Below are positions 30,392 through 41,300 of a stretch of DNA of 64,000 nucleotides, in pieces (position 1 is the stretch's first letter; every line of letters begins with the position of its first letter). The stretch covers positions 19,530,001 to 19,594,000 of the forward strand of contig NC_071331.1 in NCBI RefSeq assembly GCF_010183535.1, written 5' to 3'. The notes beneath the pieces are model-generated. The model was not told where the DNA came from and ran no database searches. It was given only the letters and a program-made list of their open reading frames with translations. The stretch is from Caenorhabditis remanei (taxonomy: Eukaryota > Nematoda > Chromadorea > Rhabditida > Rhabditidae). The position numbers and the translations under genes are program-made.

Positions 30392-31131
30392 CTGTTTCAC
30401 ATGAAATTCTTGAAGTGGCTCAAGTGTACTTGAGCAATTTTATTTGAGTGTATTTGAGAAGTTACCATATACCGAAATAATATACTGTTTTAAAATACAT
30501 TTAATTTCACTCAGCTTTGGGATCATTACTTGATTCGAATTCATTTTGCCAATTTAATTATCGTTTCAAGATTTAAGATTAAGTTGTTTTATATTCACAG
30601 GTCCAATTTTACTGCTCAAGTTGTCAGTCACAGTTCATTATAGCTGAGAAATGTCCCTATGTAACTAATTGAAGAGTCTACTCCTATTTTCATATGATTT
30701 TGAAAGGATTTTACCGATACTAACTATAAGGCTACAAATTCGATCGATGGGGGCATTAAGTTTTCGTTTACTATTGATCATGAAACACAATCACTGAAGC
30801 TGTAAAAAAAAATTACCGCTCCCAAACTCATCAATTATTATGTTCTAGGATTTTTGTTGGTTCATGTCTTGTCGTTGGTTGACGTCCTTTTATAAACTGA
30901 GAACCCACAGAAGATTGACCCTTTTACAAACAAGCAGTTATTCAAAATAGTTTTTAACCGGTTTTTTAAACTGTTTCAAGACTTTTATATTTTGATGTTC
31001 AGTTTCAAGTTTCATTAACTTAGTTATTCGTCTGTTTCAAAACTTTTTAATTTTTGACATCTTTATTCCTATGATTCTTATCAATTCATTATTTTCAGCC
31101 TTGAGTTCAGTATTAATTTCACTAACTAAAA

Positions 31132-31474
31132 TAAATATTACAGGGTTAGAGATGTGGGTAATAAAGAAATCAAACTGAAACAGTAAAAAAATAGCTCAAA
31201 TTTCCAGACTTTCCTTTTGAAACGTTTTGTGCCGGAATAAGATGATTCTGATTAAAAACATCAACCACACAGTGAAATAAGAAAACGTGTTTTATAGTAG
31301 TAGTTTATAGTAAAACACGTTTTCTTATTTCACTGTGTGGTTGATGTTTTTAATCAGAATCATCTTATTCCGGCACAAAACGTTTCAAAAGGAAAGTCTG
31401 GAAATTTGAGCTATTTTTTTACTGTTTCAGTTTGATTTCTTTATTACCCACATCTCTAACACTGTAATATTTAT
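31132..31474. repeat. Near-perfect 163-bp inverted repeat with 16-bp loop
   Basis: 31132-31294 and 31311-31474 are almost exact reverse complements. Each arm contains one Ruby core (31176 minus, 31422 plus) pointing away from the loop, so a whole promoter unit has been copied as a palindrome. A transcript across it would form a long hairpin. Confidence 0.9.
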
Positions 31475-32913
31475 CTTCTCTGACATTTTATTGTCATCAT
31501 ATTTGTTTTTATCTTCCACAATTTTTTTCCGTAATTCCGTATTCCAAAAAATGAGAACCTGACCAATCAACAAGTCATTCATGTTCCTTTCTCTCTTTTC
31601 ATTTTTTGAGTTTTCTTTTGAAAAACGAGTCATAAACGTTCCAATTTGCATATTTCATTTGACAAGTCTTTACAAGTCGGAATATTTTATTATTGGCTTG
31701 GAGGGTCTCGACCAAAATACGCATCATGTCCGAATATTTTGGACAGAGATCTGTTGGAAAGTTTTTTAGTTTTTTAGGTTACTGAAATATCAAACTCTAC
31801 TGAACAGAATTTTAATCAGTTTCAATTATTTTGAGCATTCAAATAGTTTTCTCTAACTAATTTGAGTTCAGTATATAAACGTAAGCAATATTTGAAAATT
31901 TTATGAAACTGTATCAAAATAGTTTCGAAAGTCCGATAGTTTTTTCCTGTAGAAATTATCGGACTATGAATAGTTCCTACATTGATCAAGAATCTATCAG
32001 AAGCACATCTGTAGAACAGAACAAGTCGCATGTTAAAAAAAATATTTTTAATATCTCTATTCTACCCAGTGTGTCTTCTGCACATCAGCTAATTTCAAAA
32101 CTACAACTTCAATACTATACTTTGAAACAGTAAAAAGGAAAATAATTTCTCTGAAATCGACAAAATGTCGTGGATACCACTGTAGAAACTGATGATTTTT
32201 TCCTGATATTTGTTTCTGAAATAGTAACATTTTAGGTACAACTATAGTAACTCAATTGAAATAGTGTACTTTTTAATATTATCTTCGAACGATGTTGAGA
32301 TTCAATTAAAGTTTTGATATTTTTAGTCAAAAACTGAAACAGTGAAACTTCTTGTGTGATTCTTTTTCAAACAATTACACATTTTTGCGATTAGTTTGAA
32401 AAATTATTTTTTTTTCAGTTTTATAGCATTTACCTGTCTAAAATGGACAAGGACAATTAATTTTGAGAAAACTTTCAAAAATCATCCATAACTTTTGAAA
32501 CAGTAACAACTTTTTGAATCCAAGTTTTTTTTCTGTTTCATCAAAAACTGAAATTTAGTTAGTTTTTAGAAGTTCTGTTATGAGTTTGGTAGTGCAAAGT
32601 TTAAATTGAAACTATAAAATCCAACTTTTCCGGAAATATCAAAGTATGTATTTCAGAGTCTATTAAAGAACCAGCTGCTATGTTCCTGCATAATCAGAAA
32701 TGGTAAAATGTGTGTCCTCTCTTTCATTAACGCTTTAAACTGTCCAGTCACCTTAAAAATTAAAATTTGAAACAGTAAGTACTGAGAGCCCAAAGAAAGT
32801 GAATATTGATTGTTTTAATTTAAAAGGAAACTAAGTTTATATTTTAAAAACAAGTGCTGATCTTAATATTGAACCCTGAAACAGTGAAATCAATTTGTTG
32901 ATTTTAATCATAC

Positions 32914-33578
32914 TTGCAAAATTCCGGGCCGGCCCGGCCCGGTTTCAGCCCGGCCCGGCCCGGCCCGGTCGGCCCGGATTTGAATTTTTGAATTTTTTTC
33001 TCTAGAATTTTTTTTTCAAAAATTTTTTTGTCTGAAAATTTTCCAAATTTTTTCTCAAGAATATCAAAAAATCAGTTTTAAGCGAGTTATGAGACCTCAA
33101 AAATCCGAAAATCGCTCCCCGTCGTCATATTTTCAGTACATTTCAATAGAAATTCTCCTCGTCTGAACGTGAAATGCATTCATAAATGTTCATTTTTCGA
33201 ATTTTTTCTTGAGAATTTTTGAAAATATTGCTTTCACGTGTACGACAAGGAGAATTTCTATTGAAGTGTACTGAAAAAGTGCACGACTAGCATAGATTTT
33301 TGGCATTTTGAGGTCTCATAAATCGCATTAGACGCATTTTCAGACATGACACCAAAAGAAATTTATCTTTTTCCTGGCTTTCTGAATCGATTCATATCAA
33401 AAATCCTAAGTTTAGAAGTAGTTGTGTCCCCCTTTAAAATTTTTTCCAAAAAAATCGGGAAAATTTCGAAAAAAAAATTGAATTTTTTTTAGTACTGAAA
33501 ACCCGGGCCGAACCGGGCCGGGCCGGAGAAATTCTGATTTCGGCCCGGCCCGGCCCGGCCCGGCCCGGCCCGTTGCAA
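32914..33578. mobile_element. GGCCC-repeat-ended foldback MITE
   Basis: The ends are TTGCAA followed within a few bases by (GGCCC)n arrays on both sides. Inner inverted pairs include ATTTCAATAGAAATTCTCCT and GAGACCTCAAAA. GATTTTAAT occurs on both sides (32900-32908, 33583-33591), a few bases outside the ends, and may be the target duplication. No coding is seen. Confidence 0.75.
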
Positions 33579-33899
33579 CTCTGATTTTAATGATGAAAAT
33601 GTATCAGTAATGGTAAACTAATAGTTTGAATTAATCAGTAGTCCCGCTGAAACAGTACATTTTAAGTCAATTTGAAAATTTAAGGATAACAACAAAAGTA
33701 GGTAAAAGTGAGCATTTCACCAATCAGCTATTGAAAACCTTTGTTACATTTATGCCTAACTTTTGAAACACTAACAACTTTTGGAACACCAGTTTTTTTT
33801 CTGTTCCACCAAAAACTAAAATCTATTCAGTTTTCAAAATTTCGTTGAAAATAATTGAGAAATATTGGTAGTCCGAATAGGAAAAACAATTTTCACGAA

Positions 33900-34260
33900 A
33901 ATTCAAATTGATCTAACTTGTACCATTTTAACATGACTACTGATTACCGTAAAAACTGTATTAGAGCGACATGTCGCTCTATTTTTCGAACAGGTTTTTG
34001 TTGTCGTTATATTAGAGGCTGTCGTTCTACTAGAGGCTGTCGTTTTATTTTTCGAACGAAGTTCTAAAAGTCAGTCAGGTTCGATTTATGCGAATAAAAG
34101 TGAAATCAGAAGAAAAAACATGAAAAAACAACGAAAATACCCAAAAACAGGGTGTCGGTCTATTAGAGGCTGTCGGTCTATTAAAGGTGTCGCTCTAATA
34201 CAGTTTTTACGGTAATCAGTAGTCATGTTAAAATGGTACAAGTTAGATCAATTTGAATTT
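33900..34260. mobile_element. Foldback element with CGTAAAAACTGTATTAGAGCGACA ends inside a larger palindrome
   Basis: Inner inverted ends read CGTAAAAACTGTATTAGAG next to CGACA, and the interior has repeated TATTAGAGGCTGTCG words. The inverted symmetry continues outward for about 45 bp on each side (TAACTTGTACCATTTTAACA and its complement), further than the element's own ends. Confidence 0.75.
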
Positions 34261-35120
34261 TCGGCTAAGCTTTTCACCAATCAGCTACTGAACTTTGTTA
34301 AATCCATGCTTAACTTTTGAAACAGTAAGAATTTTTGAAAAACAGTATTTTTGGTTCAGTAGCTATCACTGGTATTCCTTTATGGCGTATTCAAAGTAGA
34401 AAAAAAGCACAAACAACAACTAGCAAAAACTGTATTTTTTGCTTTTTTTGGTACTTTGTGACTAGGCCATTAAAAATTACTGTTTCATAAAAATCTGAAT
34501 AAAGTCAAATATCTGTATTTATGTTTAAACGTTCACTAATCGCCCCCTCTAAATCCGATAGGTAAAAGTGTCGATAATTTTGTCTTCTCAATATCAAAAA
34601 CCACTTCCACTTGATCATTACGTTTCTATAAATGGGTCCACTCTTTAAGAGTTTCTTCTCTCAAATTACATATTGAAAAAAGAAGAACAAAGAGTTCGTT
34701 TGGTGACCAACTGCTCATTCCCCCTTTTATTGTTTACTTTCTTCCCATTTGTTCTCACTTTTTCAATAGGTTCTCTTTGAAAAAAAGTGAGGCTTTTAAC
34801 GAGTAACTAGACTATAAACAACATATAATTTCTGGGAGAGAGAAGAAGATTCTAGTCTGAATGCATACTCTTCCGGCGTATTTTCTATTAATTGCAATTA
34901 TATATGTGTGTAGCAGAGAAAAGTTATTTTCTGGTTTTTGTTTTAAAGTTTCAATTCATGAAGTTTACTTTAGAAAGCCAATATTTCATTTTGTAATAAT
35001 ATTTCCTTGAAACGGTATTTGATCTCAGGAGCATTTTACGTTTTGAATTTCATCTAATTTTTTATTCCATTTTCATTTGAAACAGAAAATTTTTGAAAAA
35101 TGTTTGGCACATGTCAGGAT

Positions 35121-35372
35121 TAGGGCTGTTACTTGCGACAATCGCCGGCAAGCCTCTTTTTTTACGTTAATTGCATGAAAATCAAGTTCATTTTCAAACC
35201 GGCGTCAAACGTCGCTTTTTTGAGTAGAAAATATACTGAAACTGAATGAAAATGATAAAAAGCGGCGTCAAAAACAATTTTTGAAAATTGCATTTGCCGC
35301 AATCGCCGGTTTCATTTGAATTCATTTGAAACCGGCGATTGCCGCCGTAAAACGCCTGTTTAAACATCCCTA
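35121..35372. mobile_element. hAT-like MITE, copy 2
   Basis: TAGGGCTGTTA at the left and CATCCCTA at the right. The eight-base duplication is GTCAGGAT/ATCAGGAT. The interior matches 24401-24669. Confidence 0.85.
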
Positions 35373-35659
35373 ATCAGGATATCTTGAAAACCCAATTTCT
35401 ATCTGAGTTTAAACTCAAATTATTTTTTAAGTACAATAGTGATACATCATTTCTAATCGTATCAACTAATCCCATTGAAACAGTACTTTTTTTGACTAAC
35501 CGCTCACTATCAGCATTCCATAATCCGTAAAATCAATTTTGTGTGAAAAATGAGACATCTGAATGAATATGGACGTGTGTTGCGTTTTTCTATCAGCAAT
35601 GAACAAAAATTTACTGTTTCAGTTAGTATTGAAACAAAAACTGAAACGAAATGTGGTAT

Positions 35660-35680
35660 TTCCGTTATCACATCATTTCC
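35660..35680 (+). ncRNA. Predicted 21U-RNA
   Basis: Core 35614-35621; TATT with T at 35660, 39 nt after the core. Confidence 0.4.
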
Positions 35681-35777
35681 TTTATCACATAGTGGTATTT
35701 CCGTTATCACCCTAACATTCGGTCAACTTGATAGCTATGTTTCCTTAAAATGGTTTTTTGTAAAAATAGTGAACCTA

Positions 35778-36034
35778 CTGTCGAAAAAATAAAGTTTCGA
35801 CAAGGATTTTCAAAAAAAATTTCGCGCGCTGAAACGCGCAAGCGCATAAAGTTCTGGGCGGAGCTTAAACTGCAAGTGGCGCGGTTCTTAATTTGGAAAA
35901 AACAACTAGAATTAGAACCGCGCCGCTTATTTAAGCTTGCAGTTTAAGCTCCGCCCAGAACTTTATGCCCTTGCGCGTTTCAGCGCGCGAATTTTTTTTT
36001 GAAAATCCTTGTCGAAACTTTATTTTTTCGACAG
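35778..36034. mobile_element. Palindromic MITE with TA target duplication
   Basis: Ends CTGTCGAAAAAATAAAG and its complement, TA at 35776-35777 and 36035-36036. Arms of about 115 bp, including AACCGCGCC words near the centre. No coding is seen. Confidence 0.85.
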
Positions 36035-36783
36035 TACAGGATCGGTTCTATAATAAGAAAGAGGATATTCTCACAAAGTTGTTATAAAAGAAGAACAGGC
36101 ATCTAAGAACTTTATAAGGGCTCTAATAAAAACAGCCAAAACGGAAAGTTTTTCTGAAACCGTAAATTTTTTTCTAAGTCAGCATCAAACTTTTTGCACA
36201 TTCAAAACTCATATCATCTGAGAAACAGTGATAAAGTTTTCAAACTGGAAAATGGAAAAGTGTCAAAGGTGTCTTCAGTAATTCTTATAAGATATCCACA
36301 ATCAGTTTTCGATGTACAACTGGAATTATTACAACCGGTCAAAAGAAACACGGAAGTTACCGTTAAGGAGTAGTAAATTTTAGGAAATCGTCTTGTCACT
36401 AATCACCCTTTCTTGTAGTGGAAAAAAATCAAGTTTGAAATTCCCGGGCATTCATCTTCTGTTCTGTGTTAAACTTGTGTTAGCTAACAATTATTGAGGA
36501 TTTTCTCTAAACCTGTAGCAATTTTTAGTTTATTATTACCGGCACGGAAATTTACCGTTTCAAGAGAAACAATGAATGTTAAGATTCTGTCTTGTCACTG
36601 ATCACGAATATTTCTTCTCTTTAGTAAATCCACTTTTGACTCACAACGTGCAGTTTCAAAATATCCTGACATAATTCTTCTTATTTTTTTATTACAAATC
36701 TTAAATAAGATCAACATCAAGTTTTTTCCTTTTCGAATCCTATTACCTATTCCATTAATTGAGGCATTCACTCTAACTTCCTA

Positions 36784-37227
36784 CAGTAGCGAGCATAAGT
36801 GAGTACCCCTAGGTACTTTTATGTGTAACTCAGCTGAAACATGCCCGTTTTGCCTAAACTTTTTTTTGAAAGGAAACCAAAATATTGAGCAATACGAATA
36901 TATGTTTTTTGAAAAACTTCCATCGCTGATTTTTTCGATAATCGATTTTTCCTGATCTTAATTTGAAAATCCGAAAAAAAAAACTTTTTATTTTTCTCTT
37001 GGAGTTATTGAGTTTTTTGTTTTGAAATGTTGGAAAATGATCAGATAAACAAAATATCGTGTTGAATTGGCTTCTCAACTCCTGAGCATCGTGCTAGAGC
37101 TCCAGAAGTCAAAAGTAATGTCCACGGAAAAATCTTCATAACTCATCAAAAAAGGTTTCAAATTAGCCAAAACATGCACCAAAAGACGTGTCTTCTGTTT
37201 TTCTACAAACCAACATTAAAAAATTAC
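36784..37227 (+). repeat. Left 444-bp terminal inverted repeat
   Basis: Reverse complement of 45675-46118 with few mismatches. Its inner edge cuts the gag reading frame: the gag stop lies inside it. Confidence 0.9.
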
Positions 37228-39660
37228 ATAGTTCCTTTTGTCTCTGTAGAACTCTTTCTGTGGGCAACCACCCAAGTGGTGCAATCCATTACAGTATCCA
37301 CAGCGGTATGGATAAACGCATACTGTGATATCATGTTTCCTGGCACAGATTGGACATAGTCCTTTCCTTTTGCACATCTCTCTGAATTCGTGGCTTTTGA
37401 GGGTGCAGCGGATTTCATTGTGATTTCCTTGGCACACGTTGCACGGCCTTGGTTCCTTTTCAGAAAGGGGGAAAGTGCGACTGATGATTTTGAGATTCAC
37501 GCCCTTCGATCCAGGAGTATAGTAACCTTCTAGTTTACTTTTCGGGACCGGATCGACGTATTCGAATGGGAATTGTGCAGGATCATATACCAGTTTGCGT
37601 TCTCTTTCACGCTGATTATTTTGATTGAACTGAGCTGGAGTTCTGTGCTTGCTCGAGTTTATGTTTGACAAGTTTGTAGTAACGTATGATTCCGATAGCT
37701 CATTTGCTTCGGAATTGCGTTGACTGACATACGTCTGTTCCAATGCCATCGTTTCGATGTCTCGACTGATTCTATCAAGAATCAGGTCGTGGGTTAATGC
37801 CTCGCCGATTTTGACAGTGTATTTGGCTAAGCTCTTTTGCATTTTCTCAGGGAGTTTGCAAGCGATCGCCCACATAGTCATGTGATCATCCGCGGGTAGT
37901 CCTCTGTCTTTCAGTTGTTGTAAGACGTTTGTTAAGGAGACCGCATCTTGACGCATTGTTTCAGGATCAGTTTGATGGAATGGTAAACTTTCGAGCTTTT
38001 TGAGCAGATTATGTTTGCTATTCGCTTTTCCGTAGACTTTATTCAATGATATGAATGTTACCGCAATGGCAGTCTTAGAGTCTTTGGCGTGCGAGACACA
38101 AATTGTAGCTGGACCAGTGATGTGGTTCATCAGCACAGCGCGTTTTTCTTCTGGGCTCAGTTCATCGTCATTTAGGACAAAATTGGTAAAGAGTGTTTGG
38201 AAAAGATCTAAGTCATTGGTTCCGTCGAAATTTTGCAGAAATTTTAGTCTTGTTTCGATTTTCAGACCATTTTTACGAGGCGTTGGCTCTGGGCTGAGAG
38301 ATCTGTTGCGGCGGATCGTCGCGGTACGAGATGGTACCGGATGGTTAGATTCGTCTTCCGATTCGGAAGATTCCTCGCGTTCGTATCTCCGCACGTAGCT
38401 CGACTGAGAACGGGCTGACCTTCTGGCCTGGGTTCTTCTGCTAGTTGCTCTGGACCTGACAGACTCATCTCTTTCATGGATGTGTGCACCAATACGCTGA
38501 TTTTGAGAAATACTTAGGAAAGCATTCATTAGATCGTTTATATCAAGACGATTTGTAGCGTTTGGTGTTTCAGCTGTTTTTGGCTCAATATTCAGATTAT
38601 TGATCTGATTTGCTGAACGAAAGGACGGTGCAACTCTATTGTCCGCGGATGGCTCGAAAGACTCTACTGCTGGAGCAGTGTTTGGTCGAACGACTGAAAG
38701 CTCGAACGGTGAGATGGTGGTAATAGCAACATCGGGTCTCTGACTCGCACTTTCTTGTGCTTCTCTTTGCTCGTGTTGTTTGAGCTCTGATGTCCACTTG
38801 TCCTCTGTAGCCTGTACTCTCGTGAGTTCAGTTTGTAGGTATTCTCTGCATTGGAGACCCTTCGTTTCAAGAGCAAGTCGTGTCTGATTTTCTTCGTATT
38901 GAGCACGAAAGTGCTTCGCGTTTTCCTCTTGCAACCCGCGGTTCTCTGCTATCAGACTTTGCTGAAGTTCCTTGGTGCGATTTGGGAACGCACTGTCGGA
39001 AAACATCATTGATAAGTCTCGGCTTTGAGAAGAGGTTATCGTACGCGAGCTAGCTGGAGACTCGATAGAGCATGGCCTCTCGTTGACCAAGTTAATAGTC
39101 TCTTGACTGAGGTGCGGCTCGTTGATGTAGTTCTCCATATCATCCCGCGGATCGCTTACTTGCGGATCTTGGGGCTGGTTGCTTGGTTGGAAACTGCTCA
39201 GCGGTTGTCCATAGCCCATTAGAACTGACTCCATTTCAGCAATTTGAGCAGCAAGTTTCTTTTGAGAACTGTCTGCTCCGCTTCCAAGGAGCGGGTTCGT
39301 AACGTCTCGGAAGAGAGTTTCTCTATCCGGTGAATCTTTTAGTTCGGGCTTTTGGAACTGGTTGTAGATGTATGAATCGAAGTCTTCGATCTTGGCTACC
39401 ACTGCCTTCATTTGAAAGGTAAGAGATGCCGCGGATCGTAAAGTCTTTTCATCAATAACATCTGAATGTTTGATGGTAGGATCTTTGAGAAGCAGCAACA
39501 CAGCCTCGGCTGCAGTAGCGAGCGCTTTGGCTTTTGTAACTGTTCTCGTGATCTCGGCTTTAGTCGGACTAACACGTAGCTGCTCTTTTTCCGTTGGAAA
39601 TGAGCGTGCCTTCCGGCTTGGTGGTGATGTTGAAGTACGGTGGTTAGGATGTCTTAGCAT
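37216..39660 (-). CDS. gag: BEL-like Gag, 814 codons, truncated at the C-terminus
   Basis: Starts at a true ATG (39658-39660) and runs intact to a stop inside the left inverted repeat. Residues 20-110 are helical. A coiled coil lies at about 215-300 (IAENRGLQEENAKHF to TELTRVQATEDKW). An Arg/Ser-rich basic linker lies at about 385-440. A DUF1759-like capsid domain follows, with FLQNFDGTNDLDLF and LPFHQTDPETM. Three zinc knuckles lie at 740-752, 769-781 and 787-799, all CX2CX3HX4C with 16 and 5 residues between, the same layout as the BEL Gag at 13737-15239. It would form the retroelement particle and bind its RNA. The protein ends 15 residues after the last knuckle, and no protease, RT or integrase follows. 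The long open frame suggests recent loss of pol or maintained use of Gag alone. Confidence 0.85.
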   Translation of the reverse strand: MLRHPNHRTSTSPPSRKARSFPTEKEQLRVSPTKAEITRTVTKAKALATAAEAVLLLLKDPTIKHSDVIDEKTLRSAASLTFQMKAVVAKIEDFDSYIYNQFQKPELKDSPDRETLFRDVTNPLLGSGADSSQKKLAAQIAEMESVLMGYGQPLSSFQPSNQPQDPQVSDPRDDMENYINEPHLSQETINLVNERPCSIESPASSRTITSSQSRDLSMMFSDSAFPNRTKELQQSLIAENRGLQEENAKHFRAQYEENQTRLALETKGLQCREYLQTELTRVQATEDKWTSELKQHEQREAQESASQRPDVAITTISPFELSVVRPNTAPAVESFEPSADNRVAPSFRSANQINNLNIEPKTAETPNATNRLDINDLMNAFLSISQNQRIGAHIHERDESVRSRATSRRTQARRSARSQSSYVRRYEREESSESEDESNHPVPSRTATIRRNRSLSPEPTPRKNGLKIETRLKFLQNFDGTNDLDLFQTLFTNFVLNDDELSPEEKRAVLMNHITGPATICVSHAKDSKTAIAVTFISLNKVYGKANSKHNLLKKLESLPFHQTDPETMRQDAVSLTNVLQQLKDRGLPADDHMTMWAIACKLPEKMQKSLAKYTVKIGEALTHDLILDRISRDIETMALEQTYVSQRNSEANELSESYVTTNLSNINSSKHRTPAQFNQNNQRERERKLVYDPAQFPFEYVDPVPKSKLEGYYTPGSKGVNLKIISRTFPLSEKEPRPCNVCQGNHNEIRCTLKSHEFREMCKRKGLCPICARKHDITVCVYPYRCGYCNGLHHLGGCPQKEFYRDKRNYVIF

Positions 39661-39810
39661 CCCGGATGATTGTCGAAGACAGGGGAGTTCAGAAAACTGA
39701 AATTGGATAGTGTTAGAGAAGAGTAATGGTCTCCTCGAGTTGGTTAGATATGAGATGATGTTTTTTGCTCGACAGCTCCCTAGTGAGGGGAAAGAAAGTG
39801 TTATCTTTCT

Positions 39811-40564
39811 GAATTACATCTAATCGTTTTTCCACGATTCCGAGTATTGTCCGCGAGGAATGTAACTCAAACTGGACAGAGCAGTGTTTGATAGGATGTT
39901 TTCTAGTTGATACATCTATCACAGATGACTAGCAGTGAGACCGCGGATCACGTAGGGCCATCAGGACTGACTAAATCTAATCGTGTGCCCACGATTCCGA
40001 GTATTGTCCGCGAGGAATGTAAATCAACCTGACTTCTCTGCGTTGTAATAGATGTTTAATCTTCACCCGTAGCCGCGTAGAGTCTGAATTACATCTAATC
40101 GTGTGCCCACGATTCCGAGTATTGTCCGCGAGGAATGTAATTCAAAGCTCACAAGGCTTGGCATCCCAAGCCGTCGGCCTATTGGAGCGGGTTCAGAGGG
40201 TTTGATGTTAATTTTTATAGATACAAGTGTGCATCTTGTTTTGTGTCGGATTTATACTCCACAGGACCCATGTGTGGGGAAAGAAGAATTTGTTATCTTT
40301 CTGAATTACATCTAATCGTGTGTCCACGATTCCGAGTATTGTCCGCGAGGAATGTAATTCAACCTGATTTGAGCAGTATTGTTCTGTGTATTTGTAGTAA
40401 CAAATACATCTGACAACAATGTTCCGGATCATTGCCTACAGAATACAACCGCGGGTATTGGATAGAATATGAAGTGTATATTTTCTCCATGTCGGTTCAT
40501 CAGGATTGAGTGCATCTAATCGTGTTTCCACGATTCCGAGTATTGTCCGCGAGGAATGCAACTC
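39811..40564 (-). repeat. Five copies of a 57-58-bp three-way-junction repeat
   Basis: Copies at 39811-39868, 39969-40025, 40086-40143, 40303-40360 and 40508-40564. The outer stem is GAATTACAT with ATGTAATTC. Inner hairpin 1 is ATCGTG-TGTC-CACGAT. Inner hairpin 2 is ATTCC...GGAAT around an invariant GAGTATTGTCCGCGA loop. Copy 5 has GAGTGCAT paired with ATGCAACTC: the changes keep the stem. Intervening sequences are unrelated to one another. Confidence 0.85.
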
Positions 40565-41089
40565 AACCTGACGTCTGTTGACAGCGAATGATCTTTTGCG
40601 GTTAGGAATAGCAGTTCATTCGTTATGAATTTGACAACGGAGAGCTATGAAAACGCCAACCTGTCGGTTGTCTTGGCCGTGATATATCTCTCTATAGTGC
40701 GAAATTTGTTGCTCTTATTTTTCAGATCCGCGGGTGTCAACCGTGGATTTGATTTTGCAATTATCGCTACCAACTTCCTGCTTTCATCGTCTACGCGTAT
40801 CAGGATCATGAGTTCTGATACAGACAACATGCTTCTTCTACAGTCTGTAACTGCCACTTGCAGACATTCTGTCTTTCATCCAAGTCATATGCATAGACAG
40901 TTAAAGCAATTGGTTGGGTCTTTTGAGAGTTGACGGCTCTCTGAGATACTATAGTGTCCTGAAAACTTCACGGCTTTGTCCGCCAACAGTGCCATAGTTC
41001 AAAGAATCCATGTATCATTTCCATAGTTCAACTATAGACGAGCTATAATCTAACGTTTAGAATATAAATCAACTTTTTGTTTGTCTCAG

Positions 41090-41300
41090 AGCTTCTGGCA
41101 CTTGTCGCTCCTTCGCCAATTGTTGCGAAGTCGTGACGTTTCTTTTTTATGCCATATTTGAATCTCTTTGACGGTAAAAAACCAAAAGGTTTGTGCCTCG
41201 AAGCTTCTGGCAATTGTCGCTCCTTCGCCATTTGTTGCGAAGTCGTGACGATGACTTTATGCCATTTTTTGAAGCTTCTCGACGGTTTTGACTTATGATC
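41090..41300 (-). repeat. 112-bp tandem pair with hairpin
   Basis: AGCTTCTGGCA...GTCGTGACG occurs at 41090-41138 and 41202-41250. Each holds CTTCGC...GCGAAG that can pair. The following TATGCCAT...GACGGT part is also repeated. Confidence 0.75.

Larger units (their letters stand above)
30000..36783. promoter_or_regulatory. 21U-RNA (piRNA) promoter block C3
   Basis: Plus cores start at 30324, 30392, 30971, 31032, 31422, 32533, 34480 and 35614. Minus cores start at 30162, 30304, 31176, 32123, 32335, 32496, 32768, 32877, 33648, 34318, 35078 and 35476. Predicted plus RNA starts are 30371, 30438, 31016, 31468, 32579, 34525 and 35660. From 32123 to 34318 eight of nine cores point left. The last 1.1 kb (35650-36783) has no core except degenerate ones. 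Confidence 0.8.

Noticed and set aside
39811..40564. Five regularly placed repeats as a CRISPR array
   Set aside because: Eukaryotic context, unequal spacers of 60-160 bp, no cas genes, and repeats with internal three-way pairing.
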